DNA from: Cerioporus squamosus
Taxonomy: Eukaryota; Basidiomycota; Agaricomycetes; Polyporales; Polyporaceae
Length of the DNA: 21,470 nt
Assembly (NCBI GenBank): GCA_022592435.1
Contig: JABYQS010000469.1
Coordinates: forward strand, 1-21,470
Reading direction: 5' to 3'
Part shown: in pieces, positions 19,282 through 21,470 of the stretch
Position numbering within the stretch: the stretch's first letter is position 1
How the letters are laid out: every line of letters begins with the position of its first letter
The notes under the pieces: generated by a model
Seen by the model: the letters and a program-made list of their open reading frames with translations, nothing else
What the model was told of the DNA's origin: nothing
Databases searched by the model: none
Program-made: the position numbers and the translations under genes

Positions 19282-21470
19282 TCACCGACGAGCAGGAGCC
19301 TTGCCCTTGCCCTTAGCCTTGCCCTGTTTGCTGCCGCTACCGCTAGCTCTCCCATCCTGGAGATTACCTCGGCTGCGAGAGCGAGCGACGGTCGCGGCTC
19401 GGGTGGCTGCAGTGTCGGGCTGCACGGAGCCGCTATCAGCTCGGGTGACAGCGGCAACCGCGGCCACTACCCTTCCTCGTAGTCGCCCTCGTTGACGAGC
19501 CTGCGGGCTCAACACCTTGACCACGACTCGGGGCTGGAGGAAGCGTGCCGTCTCTGCTCCGCGTCGTTCTGTCAGAAGGTGCGACAATGCGACGGGAGCT
19601 GGGTTGGCGGGTAGCTTGAGTGGGCGCAGCCTTCGTCCGCGAGGTAGATGACTCGGCTTTGGCTGGCTTTGAGTCGGTGTTCGTTGCGCGCCCTCTTCGA
19701 TGATTTCTGCAACGTTTGAGTAACGGCAGTGCGATCACTGGGCACGTATCCGACGAGACGGTCGGGACCTTTGTCGTTTGCGGGCCACACAACAGGTTTC
19801 TTCATGCCATCTGGCGTGCTGTTGGGCTTGAGGAACTGTGTGAGGATTTTGCCGATCGTCTTGTGCGCCTGCAGCGAAGCGACCATCTCCTCCATTGCTG
19901 GGGTTGGTCGCTGTTCGCTGTCTTCCTCTTCCCCGGGCACCTTCTGCGCACTTTCCTGAGACGACTGTTCCGGGTTGTCGACCTCCATGATGTCCTCCGC
20001 GACTGCAGGCAGAGTATCATCCCACTCGTCGGGCACATACCGATCGAAGGCGACCTCCGGAAGAGACTCGGTGGGTTTCGCGGCATTCGTCGAAGGCCTA
20101 GGCTTTTGTCTGTGGGGGGTCTCGGGTGCGTGCTCCTTCTTCCACAACAGCACTTGGTATCGAACCTTGAAGAGACCGAGCAGTTTCTTGATCAGGTCGT
20201 TCAGGGGATGGTCCGTCGAGCCGTCGTCGACAACGAACGTGAGGGCGCGGTCGCCATCCGTAAGCTTGCCGGCCTTAAGGGATGCCCGTTTGGCGGGAGG
20301 GCATGCGAAATCACTGTCGTCGTTGAGGGAGAATCCGTCGAAGTAGGAGTACATAAACCCGTTGATGGTCTTGAAGTTGTGATGTATGAAGCGCACGCAG
20401 CCGTAGATGAGCACATGTACGAACGCTTCCAGCTCGTCTGCGATGCTAACGGGGCCGCCGGGATAGCTCAGCAAGTTCCAGGACATGAAGTGCCAAGTGC
20501 CCTGACCACGAAGAGATATAAACTCATGATGAGCGACCCGAAGTATATGAGAGGCAACTCGACGTACCGTCCTATCTGGCTCCCGAGCGTAGTCAACGTC
20601 CTTGTGTTTCGCAAGCTCCCAATCCGTCAACACGCCTTGCCAGTACACCGACCCTTTGTTGCCATGTCGCCGGACGATGGGTCGAATCAAGATGTTCCCG
20701 GCACTAACATCTCGATGTATGTAGCCACAGTCATCGTAGGCATGCGCGTGAGCTATAAGGGATGTTGGCTTCCAGTCATGTACGGGAGATAAGCAACTGA
20801 ATAATACTCACCTCTGACGCAGTCCAGGATGATGCCGACCCACTGCTTGCTGTTCTTGAAAGTCATAGCCCCGAGACAGATGTCCTGCATCACGACACGA
20901 TAGTGGATGAGATGGCGAAGCCCTGCTCCACGTTCGCGTCTCTCCATCTCCTCGGCTGAACGCTTGACCCCAGCTCCGGTTCTGGCGCTGGCACGTGCAG
21001 AACCTGACTGGACTTTGTCGTCCAAGGAAGCAGCCGCGCCATCATCTGGGGTTCCAGACGACGACTGGGAATCACTGGAAGATGAAGAGGCCAGCTGAGA
21101 AGCGATGTACTCGGACGATGGTCCTGCGTTCTGGAAAGGAGAGGTGGCCTGGGCAGAGTTCCGGTTGGGTATCCAGCGGGCCCGGAAAGCACCGTCAACG
21201 ATCCATGAGCGGGCAATGGACCGACCGATGAGTAGTCCACGTCTGGGCCGGCGACAGTCGCGGGTAGGGCCTTCTTCGTGGACGTGCGCTCGATCTCTCT
21301 CGCCCGTGCGTCGAAGTCATTCCGCACGGGCCACGCTGGCATGAGTTTCACCTTCTTCGGCCCAGTGAATGGCGAGTAGTTCGAGGCCTCTGTCTCTTGT
21401 CCTTCCACGTCGCCGTGCGCAAGGACCGTCGGAACGTGGGGGACGCCAGCCTTGTTCAGCTCCTCTAGAA
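19282..21470 (-). CDS. FunK1 fungal-type protein kinase, 5' end outside window, 3' frame uncertain
   Basis: FunK1 kinases are a basidiomycete-expanded family with an unusual bilobal kinase fold. The visible order from the right edge is: N-lobe block LEELNKAGVPHVPTVLAHGDV; a long Ser-rich linker; LIHYRVVMQDI; the catalytic loop YIHRDVSAGNILI; the metal site LTDWELAK (DWE replacing DFG); GTWHFMSWNLL; and IADELEAFVHVLIYGCVRFIHHNF. Introns 20811-20753 and 20567-20502 are clear. Frame changes once in the linker near 21170-21260, where an intron is possible. Beyond about 19740 the frame is ambiguous: one frame stops at 19572, while others continue to 19436 or to 19282 with a basic GSGSKQGKAKGKGKAPARR end. 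Family assignment is firm, the ends are not. Kinase activity and substrates are not established for most members. Confidence 0.8.

Noticed and set aside
19716..20792. 358-codon plus-strand open frame
   Set aside because: It lies opposite the clearly recognisable FunK1 kinase domain and shows no family features.
1..21470. CRISPR arrays, bacterial operons, prophage or secondary-metabolite gene cluster
   Set aside because: Spliced eukaryotic genes throughout, no regularly spaced direct repeats, and no polyketide, peptide synthetase or terpene synthase signatures.

Overview
The window looks like nuclear DNA of a basidiomycete fungus (Agaricomycetes, plausibly a wood-rotting polypore-type species). 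The evidence is: many short 50-67 nt GT-AG introns with near-perfect donors (GTGAGT, GTACGT, GTGCGT); compact gene-dense layout; and families that are typical of, or expanded in, Agaricomycetes (a FunK1 fungal-type kinase, a DUF6533 seven-helix membrane protein, a short GPI-anchored secreted protein). All genes below were assembled by hand from exon translation, splice signals and phase. No database search was run.

Layout, left to right. 1-2185 (-): CHO2, phosphatidylethanolamine N-methyltransferase, with its 3' end outside the window; it has a 654-nt first intron and about six single-base frameshifts. 2769-4366 (-): DUF6533 membrane protein, ten exons, intact. 5786-8038 (-): a 712-aa single-pass membrane protein with a DPNA-type N-terminal repeat and a basic tail full of RTP and RRKSRA repeats. 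9040-9270 (-): a doubtful small gene behind a TATA box. 9948-11648 (-): a Cdc20/Cdh1-like WD40 APC/C activator. 11877-12322: a fold-back MITE with 140-bp terminal inverted repeats flanked by TAA. 13018-14489 (-): GPI-anchored secreted protein. 14886-15883 (-): HD-domain cyanamide hydratase-like enzyme. 16391-17477 (-): translation elongation factor eEF1B (beta/EFB1), whose first intron carries a U18-type box C/D snoRNA. 17817-18809 (+): cytidine/dCMP-type deaminase with an RS-rich insertion. 19282-21470 (-): FunK1 kinase, 5' end outside the window.

The genes are a mix of housekeeping (CHO2, eEF1B, APC/C activator) and lineage-specific loci and do not form a pathway or a cluster. The only head-to-head pair is eEF1B and the deaminase, which share a 339-bp intergenic promoter. 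The deaminase and FunK1 are tail-to-tail. The remaining genes are tandem on the minus strand.

The strongest non-routine observations are the intronic U18 snoRNA, in the same host gene as in budding yeast; the fold-back MITE next to the APC/C activator promoter; the frameshifted but otherwise conserved CHO2; the deaminase whose two zinc motifs are split by about 150 residues; and the repeat-rich membrane protein. I do not see a convincing undescribed multi-gene system such as a defence or biosynthetic cluster.
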